From Discostella pseudostelligera (lineage: Eukaryota > Bacillariophyta > Thalassiosirophyceae > Thalassiosirales > Thalassiosiraceae): DNA of 30,982 nucleotides. The stretch spans positions 1 through 30,982 of the forward strand of contig JALLBK010000506.1 in assembly GCA_036940085.1 (NCBI GenBank). The letters are read 5' to 3'. A model generated the notes under the pieces. It saw only the letters and a list, made by a program, of their open reading frames with translations, did not search any database and had not been told where the DNA came from. Of the stretch, positions 1-10,500 are shown piece after piece; positions within the stretch are counted from its first letter, which is position 1, and every line of letters starts with the position of its first letter. The position numbers and the translations under genes are program-made.

Positions 1-54
1 GTGTCTGGGTGGCGGTGGGTGGAGTCGGCCTGTCCTGCGTACGTCCCCAGAGTC

Positions 55-135
55 TCTCGCCAACGTCGATGCCACGTGTAAGAGAGTCGAGTCGAGTCAA
101 TTCCTGGTCTCCCGCCAAATCGATGCCACGTGTAA
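55..135 (+). repeat. Composite E2F/G-box repeat cluster A
   Basis: Two units are visible. The first, 55-80, is a diverged TCTCGCCAACGTC block followed by GCCACGTGTA. The second, 108-135, is TCTCCCGCCAAATC followed by GATGCCACGTGTAA. AGTCGAGTCA lies between them at 90-99. The same three blocks in the same order recur at 5559-5700 (reverse strand) and 26621-26723. The cluster sits downstream of the CID gene, so if it is regulatory it may serve a gene beyond the left edge. I see no gene in bases 1-245. Confidence 0.75.
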
Positions 136-245
136 TAGCGGTGGCAAAACGCAAAACAGAACTCAATTGCATGCATCATAATATATACAATATCATCGAT
201 CATTATCTACTCCTCTAGTCTTAGTCTACACCGTAGAGTTCGGTC

Positions 246-1927
246 TCAACTTGTCTTGAGCCTTTTGTCAGCCGGCTCTTCATCTGCCTCGTTGTCCCCG
301 CCCTCCGACTGACCAGGAAACCATGACAGGGGAAGAAGTTCCACTTCCTTTCTCGCCAACTTCTTCTCCTCCTCATCTTCCTCAACATCCAAACCCTCCA
401 GCGCCATTGCATCGACTAGTGTTTCCTTCCGTTTCTTTAATTTGTCTAATATCACATCCATGCTAATATCACCATCGTCGCCACCGCAGAATGCACGTGC
501 AGCATTCATGGACCCAAAGGAGCACCGCGATTGCAATAGCAATTGCAAGAGCTGCGCTCGCGCCGTACGCTGTTGCCGTATAGCCTCCTTGTACGTTTGA
601 AGCGAATGACGGACATAATTAATATCCAAATCGAGTAGTTCGTCAGGAATGTTTGACAATGACTCCGTCGACAAAAGTTCCGTAATGGGCGTTATCATCT
701 TGTCCTCCCCATTCTGTTTTTGTGTCAATATGTTATTACACGCCTCCTCCACTTCCAACGGGATGCTGGATAATGCCGAGGTTAGGTTCATGGCTGCATC
801 ACTCCCAAGATCACGCGTGATTTGAATAGATGCTATTACCTTGCAAGCGTCTAGGAATTGAGACGGTTCCACTTTCGCTTCTTCCACCCCCTTTCGCAAC
901 ACACGATAAGCAATTCAATGGAAGGGTTAAGACGTGAGTGTCATCGAATTCCATTTACACAGAGAATTGTTCTTACCTCGAAATCGACCTCAACATCAAT
1001 GTTTGCCACACTATCTCGCTTCGTCGTCTCGACTGCATCAGTGTCACTCTTCATGTCGTGTATTTCATCCACAACTTCGAGGGTCATACTATTTGCATCG
1101 ACTCTTTCATGTTTGTCTTTATTGATGTTTCTCTCTGCGATAGCTTCTACCTGCTCCTCCTGATGTGCCGACTCATCGATATCATTATCTCCCTCATGTG
1201 CAGTTGTTGCAATTTCGGGGGATACGCTTTCAGTAGCCGAATTCATCACGGTGGTAGACTCATCACCATCCAATTCGCCCTCCTTTTCATGGATTGTCGT
1301 ACTACTAGCCTCCTTCAACGCCTTATTCCATGCTCGCTTGTACTCCTCCCAAACCGTCGGACCACCAAACACGTTGTGATCATTCCATTCTTCCAGCATT
1401 CTTCCAATCTCGACTTGGTATACTTCTCGGTTCGCCGCCGCCGCCGCCGTCGTCATTTCATTCAGACGGTTCAATGCCTTCGCTAATGCTTTCCAAAGTG
1501 GTAGAATAACAATCTCACCCAATCGGATGCGTAGTTGCGATGATTTGTTCATAGTGTCGACATCGTTGGTCCCATCTCCCAGGGTGTTGGCGGCGGTAGT
1601 GGGGCAATTTGAAATGAGTACTTGATGAAGAATTCGCAATAGAAGCATTAATCGAGCCGTGATGGACTCAGCATCCCCGCTCTTGCCACTACTACTGGCA
1701 CTGCACTCTGTAATTGATACGAGCAGACCCTCCCCCATACCATCACATTTTTTCCGATTAAAAACAATCCAACTTGCAATGGTCTGACGAGATTCCATTG
1801 ATGCGCTTGGTTGAAGGGTGGATAATTTCTGTAGGAGTTTGCGGGCGTGGGGTGATATGGATTGTTGTTGTTGCTGTTGCTGAGATGATGTGGCCTCGCC
1901 AGCTGCCCTTGCGTCAGAAGATGGCAT
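246..1927 (-). CDS. CID-domain protein, RPRD/Rtt103-like RNA polymerase II CTD-binding factor
   Basis: Two exons, 1927-977 and 890-246, are joined across an 86-bp GT-AG intron (891-976, donor GTAAGA) in phase 0, giving 531 residues. The start is the ATG at 1927, followed by a Gln run (residues ~16-22). Residues ~28-190 resemble a CTD-interaction domain: the order of helices matches RPRD proteins, including SRQTIASWIVFNRKK and the closing EEWNDHNVFGG. The domain is interrupted by Ser/Asn-rich insertions. A long acidic linker follows, then a helical segment with QTYKEAIRQQRTARAQ that could be the CREPT-type coiled coil. The C-terminus is acidic and ends in a basic KRLK stretch that could act as a nuclear signal. 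By family, the role is binding phosphorylated RNA polymerase II CTD in transcription termination or 3'-end processing. It is divergent from the prolyl hydroxylase. The CID call is by eye; another helical-repeat protein is possible. Confidence 0.72.
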
Positions 1928-2364
1928 GATGTTGATGTCCCCGCTTTCCGAAATATCTTTGATGCTCCTACGCGATCATGTAGTATTGAATCGCAGAGAC
2001 AGAGCGTATCTAGAAGCGGCGGCACCGTTTCGTTGGGATGGGGGGAAATGGGGAGCTGCTGAATGATGCGGTGGACGAGAGACGAGATGAGAGATGAGAG
2101 AGATGGTGGCGGATGGACGGATGTTGTCTTGTCTTCTCTGTCTTCTTCTGTCTTTTGCTTTTGCTTTTGCTTTTGCTTTGGCGGTCGGTGTTGGGTGGTC
2201 TGGCGGTTCCACGTGGTTCCGAGCGATGGTAGTAATCTTCCCGCCATTTCGCCACATTCGCAGCTTTCGCTACGCTTTGGCACTTTGCTTTGCATGCCAT
2301 GACCATGAGATTCGCCCGCCCGCGTACTAGCCGGCCGCCGGCCCCATCGCTCCTGATCTCAACC
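1928..2364. promoter_or_regulatory. Divergent promoter between CID gene and prolyl 4-hydroxylase
   Basis: This 437-bp spacer separates two head-to-head genes. It holds a G-box CACGTG at 2210-2215, an E2F-like TTCCCGCCA at 2239-2247 and a (TTTTGC)4 microsatellite around 2152-2179. These are single copies of the same two site types found in the composite repeat clusters elsewhere in the window. No convincing TATA box was seen. Open frames crossing the region are low-complexity and overlap on both strands, so I regard them as chance. Confidence 0.45.
2152..2179. repeat. (TTTTGC)n microsatellite
   Basis: About four to five tandem copies of a 6-bp TTTTGC unit lie in the divergent promoter. The tract is intergenic, so copy-number change would not alter a protein. 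Confidence 0.85.
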
Positions 2365-3904
2365 ATGACAAATACTCGCCTCCTACCAAGTATTTCTGCG
2401 GCGTTGGTCGCATTTGTTTGGGGTGTGCTGACTCCTCCTTCGGTGTATATTCTCCGACGTCAAGATGTCATCAATAATTCCAGGTACGTAGTAGTTACGA
2501 GTATAATAGTGGTAATGAAGTGGTTGCCTATTTCGACTTGCACTTAAATTGCACTCACAACCCAACTTGGAATTGGAATTACTTTGCAGTTCAACAACCT
2601 ATCCTCCATTGACCTACCCACTCCCAACGTACACTCCATGCACCTCGTCGAATCTAGACAACTATCTTCATGCAGCTCCCGTAAATGGGCTACATATTGT
2701 TTGCGTCAGTCCACTGCATCTGGGCGAAGATCGGATGGAGGAAATATTGCCTCAATCAGACGATGCACAAGATCAATATTCAACACTTAACAAAGTCGAA
2801 TCACTCCGACTCACTTTCTACAAAGGATCATACTCTCCTCCAATCATTCTTCAGGAAAAAGTGGGGGGAAGACGAACAACCAATGTTTTGGATGGAGGTG
2901 ATGCAGGCAAAAAGGGAGCAGATTCCATCGATTGGCAGGAAATGAGGGTACAATTGTACGCGCAATTAGGCCTTTTGCCCGAGGGGAAATTACAACAACC
3001 TTGGGCTGTATTCACTCCAACGGGGGAAAGGATTGTCGGGGATAGCGATGAAGTTACCAGTGGTGATGGAATCGGCTCGAATCAATACATCATGAGCAAT
3101 ATCATCGCGTCGGGAATGATCATTGTTACTCAGGGTGGAAATTGGGTGTGGCCAGGAGTGCGTGAGGGATTTCAAAGGACTGTTTCAATTTCATCCTCAA
3201 GCGACACTACCAAATCCAAATCGCGCAATGTCACCATAGAAACGTTGTCGATGAAACCGCTCGTCTTGAGTATCCAAGGATTTCTTACGGACGAAGAGTG
3301 CGATCATATTGCTGAAAAGGCAGCACCAAGCATGCAATATTCTGGAGTTACTCTTAAGGATGATGACATTGGCAAAGCTGCCAGTAATTGGCGGACATCG
3401 CAATCTACTTTTCTCTCGGCGAAAAATGACCCTATTCTCATGGACATTGAGTATCGTACGGCGAGTCTCACTCGAGTGCCTCGAAACCACCAGGAATATG
3501 TACAAGTGCTCCGTTACGGTTTCACTGAAAAATATGACGCACATCACGACTTTTTTGATCCGACTCAATATCAGTCTGATCAGAATACTCTGAACCTTAT
3601 CGAGTATGGGAAAAAGAATAGATTTGCAACCGTATTTTGGTACCTCACTGACGTGGAGGATGGAGGGCACACAATATTTCCACGCGCGGGGGGTCTTCCA
3701 CCAATGATGAACTTTGCCGATTGTTCAAGAGGATTGAAAGTGAAACCGCAAAAAGGTAAGGTCATCATCTTCTATAGCCTGGATGCGTCTGGAGCAAGGG
3801 ACGCGCTGTCCTTGCACGGAGCTTGTCCTGTAGGCGAAGGCAATGTGAAGTGGGCAGCGAATAAATGGGTTTGGAATGCTCCGATGGGATATATCACAAG
3901 TTAA
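2365..3904 (+). CDS. Prolyl 4-hydroxylase alpha-subunit-type 2-oxoglutarate/Fe(II) dioxygenase
   Basis: Two exons, 2365-2483 and 2590-3904, are joined across a 106-bp intron (GTACGT...TTTGCAG), giving 477 residues. The ATG at 2365 was chosen because it opens a hydrophobic segment (SISAALVAFVWGVLT) typical of a signal anchor; an upstream in-frame ATG near 2290 would only add a basic Pro-rich stretch. The catalytic domain fills the C-terminal half, beginning near LSIQGFLTDEECDHIAE. The iron ligands are visible as H358-H-D360 (in YDAHHDFFD) and a distal H449 (in SLHGACPV). K460 in VKWAANKW is the expected 2-oxoglutarate anchor. The family hydroxylates peptidyl proline, here probably in the ER/Golgi on secreted or cell-wall proteins; the substrate is unknown. 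It is convergent with the acyltransferase, 135 bp away. Confidence 0.92.
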
Positions 3905-4039
3905 TAATCATCATGTCATCCAGTGTTTGTTTAATTTGCGGTACTACTTTATTAATCATAATATTTCGGACTGTCTCAAAATGACAGAGCATCACATTCC
4001 TCCATGCCTTGTTACATTCATTGTTCTACAGCTGACTTC

Positions 4040-5363
4040 TCACACCCCTACAGGCGTATTAGGACTAGGCTTTTGACATTCTGGCAAATCGTCTGCAATA
4101 GCATGCCACACCTCCTCCAATAACTCATCATCCGATTTCCCGTCAGTCGCAATCGGCTTGCCAATTTTGATGATCGCCTTAGGTCGCGTCCTCGATGGCT
4201 TTGCCGGAAATGCATAATCCAATGGTTGCACAGTTTGTGCATAATGAATGGACAGTGGAACTACCGACGCTCCAACTGCCTGAGCCATTTTGAATGCTCC
4301 CTTTTTGAATGAACCCATTCTACCAGTTTTGCTCCGCGTTCCCTCGGGGAAAGTCACCAGATTCACTCCATCAGTTAACCATTGCACACCCGCTTTGTAA
4401 GTCTTAAGTTGCGATTTGCGATCAGTTCGGTCCAGTGTGACATGTCCAGCGACTGCAAGCGCTCGTCCAAGGATTGGTACTTTCATCAGTTCCGCTTTGG
4501 CAATCATTTTGCAATTACGGAACCCAAACACACGACATACGAATGGGATGTCCATCCAACTACAATGATTGGCGACATACATGGCTGATTTCATTTTGCT
4601 GAATAACAAATGCATTGAAATATGGTATGAGTTGTGCAGCCAAACAAAATATATTGTGTTTCCACCAACCAATAGCAACTCACCCCTTTTTTCCATTCTC
4701 ATCGACCTCTCGCAATAAGTCCAAGTTCTCTCTTCCTTCCACAATCGGCCACAAACCAAACCAAGGCATACACACCAACCCCCAAGTATAAGCAATACAT
4801 ATCGGAATTCGTCGGTATGGATCAATCTTGTGCATAAAATCACATGGCAGCTTGGAGCTCACAGAACGCAAGATGCCGTACAGCATCATCAGGGGGTACC
4901 AGTAAAAGACTCCCCAGAAAATCTCCCACATGGCAAATAGTGCACCGAAAATGTTGATTTTAAGCTTCCCGATTGTGATTGCTAAATAATGTGCAAGTAG
5001 GAGATGAGGATATGCGGTCAGTTTTTGTGTCGAAGAAAACTTTTAGCATGCATGCAGCTGACATGATATTGAGCAATTCCGCCCAAACGATGGAAACGCG
5101 TGTAGCATTGCCTACTCACCAGGACCATAGTTGACATTCACGTTTCCATCGTCGGCATAGTAGGCGTCACCAGCCGAAAATGCTGTCACTGCGGCATGCA
5201 ATCTTGTGGTAGCATTTGCACTGAACACTCTGCAGTCGAATACGTGCAAAGGCCGAGAAGAAATGACCCGAGGCGATAACGAGAGACCATCGGCATGATA
5301 TGCCGCTGCCAACAGGAACGAGACGGAAATCTTCATGGTAGTAGATACCATATTATCATTCAA
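4040..5363 (-). CDS. 1-acyl-sn-glycerol-3-phosphate acyltransferase (LPAAT, plastid ATS2/PlsC type)
   Basis: Three exons are 5363-5120, 4981-4684 and 4598-4040. The introns are 4982-5119 (138 bp) and 4599-4683 (85 bp), both starting GTGAGT. The phases agree and the product is 366 residues. The family converts lysophosphatidic acid to phosphatidic acid in glycerolipid synthesis. The catalytic NHxxxxD motif is N191-H192...D197 (NHCSWMD) and the substrate motif FPEGTR is at 264-269. A helical hydrophobic segment ([16 protein letters not shown]) precedes the catalytic domain. The N-terminus has a signal peptide ([17 protein letters not shown]) and then an Arg/Ser-rich stretch, suggesting a bipartite plastid leader, although the residue after the likely cleavage is Leu rather than Phe. 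The start could be 5363, 5351 or 5336; the last sits right before the hydrophobic core. Repeat cluster B lies directly upstream. Confidence 0.9.
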
Positions 5364-5889
5364 TTGAATGTGGTTGTTGTTGTTGAGTCTCCGAGTACGA
5401 GGCAGGCCGCGTGAAAATCATGGTCGAGGTGTCGCGAGTCGCGAGGTCGAGGTGACGTCGACGTCGGTACGATGTGGAGCCGAGAGGAGTTGGCGGGAAA
5501 CAGTACAGAGTGACGTGTTGCCAATAATTTTTGGCGCGGGAGACTAAGACTCGAAGCTTACACGTGGCAAAGATTTGGCGGGAGAAGTTGAGATGACGTG
5601 GCAAAGATTTGGCGGGAGACTGAATGACGTGGCGAAGATTTGGCGGGAGATCTGATGACTCGACTTTCTCTGCTTACACGTGGCAATGTTTTGGGAAAAC
5701 GTATTGATCGGGTCATGGTGACGACGGAGATCCACGTAGGCTGCAATACGATCTAATACGATGCAATGAAATAATACTATAACAAAATGGCATCTAGCAC
5801 TGTTTGAATATACGAAAAATAGTGGGTACAATTAAATTTTACAATGGCGTTAATAGGCGAGGCCTTTTCGTGGCATGGGATACATAGTC
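5364..5889. promoter_or_regulatory. Repeat-rich spacer upstream of the acyltransferase
   Basis: This 526-bp stretch lies between the acyltransferase start and the end of the helicase-associated-domain gene, both on the minus strand, so it should contain the acyltransferase promoter. It holds a GACGTCGACGTC palindrome at about 5454-5465 within a run rich in GTCGAG/GTCGCG, then composite repeat cluster B (5489-5700). The rest, 5701-5889, shows nothing distinct beyond the 3' flank of the neighbouring gene. Minus-strand frames through this region simply translate the repeats. Confidence 0.5.
5489..5700 (-). repeat. Composite E2F/G-box repeat cluster B
   Basis: This is the richest cluster. Near-identical units of (A/T)CACGTGGCAAAG or TGACGTGGCAAAG followed by ATTTGGCGGGAGA occur at 5559-5585, 5593-5619 and 5624-5650. 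Diverged copies are at about 5510-5543 (TGACGTGTTGCCAATA...GGCGCGGGAGA) and 5674-5700 (TTACACGTGGCAATG). A TTGGCGGGA site is at 5490-5498. TGACTCGACT, the complement of the AGTCGAGTCA block, is at 5656-5665 between a GGCGGGAGA block and a CACGTG block. On the minus strand the block order is the same as in clusters A and D. Unit spacing is about 31-50 bp. Confidence 0.85.
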
Positions 5890-6693
5890 TCATCGAAAGT
5901 ACTCGTATCTCCGTCGCCATGCCGCTCTCATTTCTTCATCCGAGCACGTTTCCCTCATTTCTATCATGTACTTTTCAAAATCATTCGCTTCGTATACTTT
6001 GTCGAGAACACCTCCATTCCTCACGATGGTACCCTCTGCACTGTACTGCATTCGATTTCTGTTGCCTAAGATCGATCCACGAGCACCACGACGCTCAACA
6101 CGCCATACGAAACCTATATCATTGAGTAATTGTATTCGTTTCTTTCCATCGGGTCCATCGAACGAGCTCTTCTTTCCTCGTTGTTGCAAGGTATATTGTC
6201 GTCGTTGCTGCATTACCCACCACCCGAGCTTGGGATTTGGAATGTACGATTGGGGTAGCATGCAGTGTCCATTCTGAACTTGATATAATTTCAATTCGTT
6301 GTATCGAATTTGCCAAATTGATCTATGTGATTTGTAGGCTTGCGACTTCTCGGTAGTACCAAGATCAGTCTTTTGTCGGTGCGGCGACATCGCAGGTGAA
6401 CTATTATCTAATGTTCTTGGCTTCCTCTTGCTTACGGCTATTTTGGTTCTGGGCTTGCCACGAGGATAATCGCTTACACTATCATTACTCGATTGAACGA
6501 CCATGGACTCGCAGTTAATAGAGTTATTGGTATTCGAACGTATCTCAGGCTCGATGTCTGTGAAGAACAATGGAGGCAAACTATTGTCGCGCAAACTCAC
6601 AAGTCGTCCAAGTTGGCGGTGACGGCCGACATTGAAGCCTTGTGCGGTCGCCGCGATGAAGATGGTAAGATATCGACTAGTCCGAGTAGCCAT
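5890..6693 (-). CDS. Helicase-associated (HA) domain protein with hydrophobic leader
   Basis: A single exon encodes 267 residues, starting at the ATG at 6693. Residues ~127-197 form one copy of the helicase-associated domain common in diatom genomes: it opens WQIRYNELKLYQVQNGHC, has the internal LGWWVMQQRRQYT block and closes IQLLNDIGFVW, with the spaced Trp residues expected of the fold. No helicase domain is present. The N-terminus (SRYLTIFIAATAQGF) resembles a short signal peptide ending before Phe-20, so secretory or plastid import is possible; this is an inference. Residues 50-125 are a Ser/Lys/Arg-rich linker. A basic C-terminus (RAAWRRRYEYFR) could bind nucleic acid. The function of free-standing HA proteins is not established. 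Confidence 0.75.
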   Translation of the reverse strand: MATRTSRYLTIFIAATAQGFNVGRHRQLGRLVSLRDNSLPPLFFTDIEPEIRSNTNNSINCESMVVQSSNDSVSDYPRGKPRTKIAVSKRKPRTLDNSSPAMSPHRQKTDLGTTEKSQAYKSHRSIWQIRYNELKLYQVQNGHCMLPQSYIPNPKLGWWVMQQRRQYTLQQRGKKSSFDGPDGKKRIQLLNDIGFVWRVERRGARGSILGNRNRMQYSAEGTIVRNGGVLDKVYEANDFEKYMIEMRETCSDEEMRAAWRRRYEYFR

Positions 6694-7585
6694 TGATGAA
6701 ATATTATGATTTGGGCTTTGACGAAACCATGAAATCGATCCATGTTGTTGCCGATGTTCGATGCCTATGGCTATGGCCTGCTATTGCGGCAATGGCTGTC
6801 AATTGTGTGTCTGCCAAGCAAGAGAAGCGGTGTGTCAGGCGAGCGGCCAGCTGGCGCGGCCGACAACGTATGACGGACAGGCGCGGTTGAGGTACATAAG
6901 ATTTATGTATTTTTAGATAGGAGTAGTATATATGTACCAAAAGGTACCAAATGTCAAAAATTTATTTTAGCACGGACAGGGTTGTATCTCTAGGAGTGTG
7001 GAGTGTGTCGCTATGTGAATGTGGCGCAGCAGCTTGCTACAGAGAGTCATACCGTCGCTGAAACATAAGACACAAGCGAAGGGAATACGGGGGGCAAGTC
7101 ACAAAAGGTACAGGAGAACAATATGGAACAATCGCAAAGTCACGGACAATTGTCGCGCGACCTCGTCACTTTCCATTTGGGAATTAGTACACAATTTGGA
7201 GCATAAAGAGAATGAGTGCGTACCATGTGGAATTGTCGTATCATTGTTCCCCAGAAACAGCTGAGCTTAATTAACAAGAAATGCCTGGTCCAGAATGACG
7301 GCAATCGAGCACAGCCGATCGTCAATGGTAGCCTCGCATAATCGCGATTCAACCATAATCATAATCAGCTGCATTCCTCCGCTGCATCGGGCCGGATTGG
7401 CCGCACCTCGGGGAAAGTCATAATATCGTATCGGCTTGGCATAGGAGAGATAACTACTCCTAACTGCGATAAGGAACAAAATTCATTCACCACTATCCAG
7501 CAATTAATAACCCCATCGATCTATGAATCTATCTTCACAATCAAGTTTCGAGAGATAGAGAGAGGCATCAATTGTCAATTGCGCC
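6694..7585. promoter_or_regulatory. Divergent spacer between HA gene and AAA_16/TPR gene
   Basis: This 892-bp head-to-head spacer should contain both promoters. I see an AT-rich stretch at about 6894-6966 with TATATA near 6928-6933 and a small inverted repeat GTACC-AAAA-GGTAC at 6934-6947. No composite E2F/G-box units are present here, unlike most other spacers in the window. Short open frames (for example 7019-7264) show no family resemblance and no splice partners. Confidence 0.4.
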
Positions 7586-10500
7586 ATGGCGACAAATTAT
7601 GGACTCAACGACCGCGAACGGCGCTGGAAATCACTCATCTCTGACCTAGCGGATGATAGCTGCATCGAGGATTGCGATGATAACGACAGCAAGAATTCAT
7701 TAGCAGGATTCTCCAATTCGAATGAAATCTTGGGGCTTGCCGGTGCACCTGTGGCTGGTAGTAGTAGCTGTCTGAGAGGATGCTTCCCTGGTTCGGAGAT
7801 AGTCAGAGTGTTTGGTGGGCATCAACATCAGCATCAACGTCACAGCTCTGACCAATCATATTTGTGCGTCGACAACATTCACGCTTCATCGCCCATATCT
7901 TCGCCCTTCCCACAACTTTCAGAGGCAGCAGGGGGTGGTATCGTTAGTAATGCTAATGCAGCAGCCAATGCAGCTGATGAGTCTTTGAATACAGGAATGA
8001 TCAAGTTGCAAGATTGGATATCTCACAATCGCAGAATAATTGGCGGGGACGATGTCAAGTCGATGGATATTCAGTTGCAGAAGAAATATTTTGAGCAGAT
8101 AGTACGGATATTGCATTCACTATTATTCAAAATCGTCAGTGGATGCAACAGCGGGAACAAGGATGAGCTGGGAAATAACGTCGGGAGTGATGATGAGAAG
8201 ATATTAGTTCATCCCAATTTCATCTCAATCGCTAACGTCGTGGTGTGTGAACAGACGGAAGCATTGGGCTCGAACAAGGACTGCAGAGAAATCTCAGCAG
8301 ACTTGGTGGGGTATGGTGATCCTGCATTATCCACATCAGAAGGGGGTGGCGAGGATGAAACGCGGAAAAAGTACCTGGCCATGTATGCATTGGGTAGGAT
8401 GGCGCATGCAATGTGCATGATGGAGGATGGACCAAGTCTGTTCACATTCTCATTCCGCAGCGGAAGCTCATCTGAATCGAGTCTATCCAACACCATGAAC
8501 ATTCATGATAAGGGCAATGCCGCAATCGATGAAGAGGACGAGATAATAGATATGCTTCGCAGAAATTCCCACATACATACATCGGAGGAAAAAGATTCTG
8601 GCGGACTCATTTCGGTGATGCTGGATGCCGGCGTACCCTTCCCTCTGTGTCGATTCGTAGCTGACTTGCTGGACAATGAACATGGAAGTGTCTTCCGTTC
8701 CGAGTATTCCTTCTCATCTTTCAAGGATATCATGTCCGATCTGAGTCAGATGATAGATCATCCTGTTGAATTTTTGCATGGATTATCTCCCGATAGATGG
8801 AGAGTCGTTGGTGAAAAACTGTACAAAAGGGAAGCTGCCATGGAGGACTTTATGGATGCCGTTGGTCAAGCGTCTGATACGAGTGATGACCCGATGTTTG
8901 ATGGACTTGCTATATTGATGAGGAAAAAGACACGGGTTATCATGGTGTCGGGGCAATCCGGTCCGGAAAAGAGCCGACTTGTGACATTAGGAGGTAGACG
9001 CTTGGAGAAGAAGGGATGGCGCTTTTTGCAATGCGAATTTGATAGAGTGGGTAAGTTCAATAAAGTGCTGTCGAATTGACGACTCTGCTCGCTGGTCGGC
9101 CATGCTGTATGGTGCGAATTGTTGATAGTTTCTGGAGATGTCATTTGCGCTATCAACCAGAAGAAATGTTGCTTGCGCGTGATTTGTTCTGTTTTAGCTC
9201 ACGAGCATTTCTCACACTTTCTCCCTTCTGCTGGACTTCCATGTATGCTCAGTCAATCCTGAACCGTTCTCCATATTCGCTGCATCCTTGGACGAATACT
9301 TTGGATCGCTGGCTCGCCGTTCCAAATATGGAAAAAATGCCTGCGGTGATCTGTCACCTTCCGGTTCCTCTTTAAGAGAATCTCAAGAGTTGTACACGCG
9401 TCTCAAGTGCCGATTAGGCCTTCAAGGTCTTGGAATACTGGCGATGCATATGCCAATGCTACGTCTCGCACTAGATGTGGAGGTACCCTTGGGTCCACCT
9501 GAAGTGAATGAATCTATCATGGTGTCACTTTTTGGCAAATTGCTCCAGGCACTAGCATCAAATGGAAGCCCCATATTATTTTTCATTGATAACTTGCAAT
9601 GGGCCGATCCACACTCTTTGTCACAATTCATATCACTAGTTCAGAGAGCCCACTCCGATCCACAGCCCCTATCCTCAACCGATGGTATCGATCAGAATAA
9701 CCATCACACTGCTGACTTCCAAGAGGAGACGAATGTCACGTTCGTAGGGGCTTTCTGCGACAATGAAGTCGATGACAACCACCCCCTGTCAGTGATTCTC
9801 AAAGAATTCAAATCACAGACTTCGATCAATATGACAAATATATCACTTCAAGGATTGACAATATCGGCTCTAAATGAGGTGTTATCCGACTGTCTTTGTT
9901 TGCCCGTGAGGAGAGTACGGTCACTATCTGAGGTGGTGATTCAAAAGACTGATGGACATCCACTCCACGTTCATGAATTTATTCAAACGTTGACCATAGA
10001 TAACTTGTTGACGTACAGTTTCACCAGAGGGTGGGAGTGGGACGCGGATTCTATCGATATTCTCCCGATTACGGACAGTGTCGCGCAGCTATATGCATTC
10101 AAAATACGGAAACTCCCAAAGGACACCCTTGTTGGAATGCAAATTCTAAGTTGCTTCGGATCGCAGGTTGATCAGCATGTACTTAGCTTCGTCGCAAATT
10201 ATGATGGAAGGAATAGTGTTGACATGAATGCAACAATAAAAGTCGCAATGAGCGAAGGGCTCGTCGAGCGAGCGGCAAATCTATACTGCTTTACTCATGA
10301 TTTGATTCAGAAGGCGATCATCGAATCGATCTGTTGGGAAGACCTTGTCACACTTTTACGCAAACTTGTAGCGGCACTTATTAAGGAAGCATCTGCCGCA
10401 GGCACACTTGGATCGGTATTGTTCGTCGCTGTTGACTTGATCAATCGCCTAGGGAGCGCTGCCACATACTGCCCAAAAGAACGAGCACTGTTTGCAGAGC

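Noticed and set aside
938..1486. Plus-strand 182-codon frame
   Set aside because: It is antisense to the CID gene, of odd composition and with no family resemblance.
1648..2295. Minus-strand 215-codon frame over the promoter
   Set aside because: It overlaps CID exon 1 in another frame and translates the TTTTGC microsatellite as Lys/Gln repeats.
5489..5700. CRISPR-like array
   Set aside because: Units are short, diverged, contain recognisable transcription-factor sites and recur at other loci in both orientations in a eukaryotic genome.
7019..7264. Possible small gene in the HA/AAA_16 spacer
   Set aside because: No family motif, no targeting leader and no plausible splice partner.
9182..9252. 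Earlier acceptor CTGTTTTAG near 9196-9198 for the first AAA_16 intron
   Set aside because: Joining there gives a frame that soon stops; the acceptor at 9252 restores the family sequence leading to EPFSIFAASLDEYFG.
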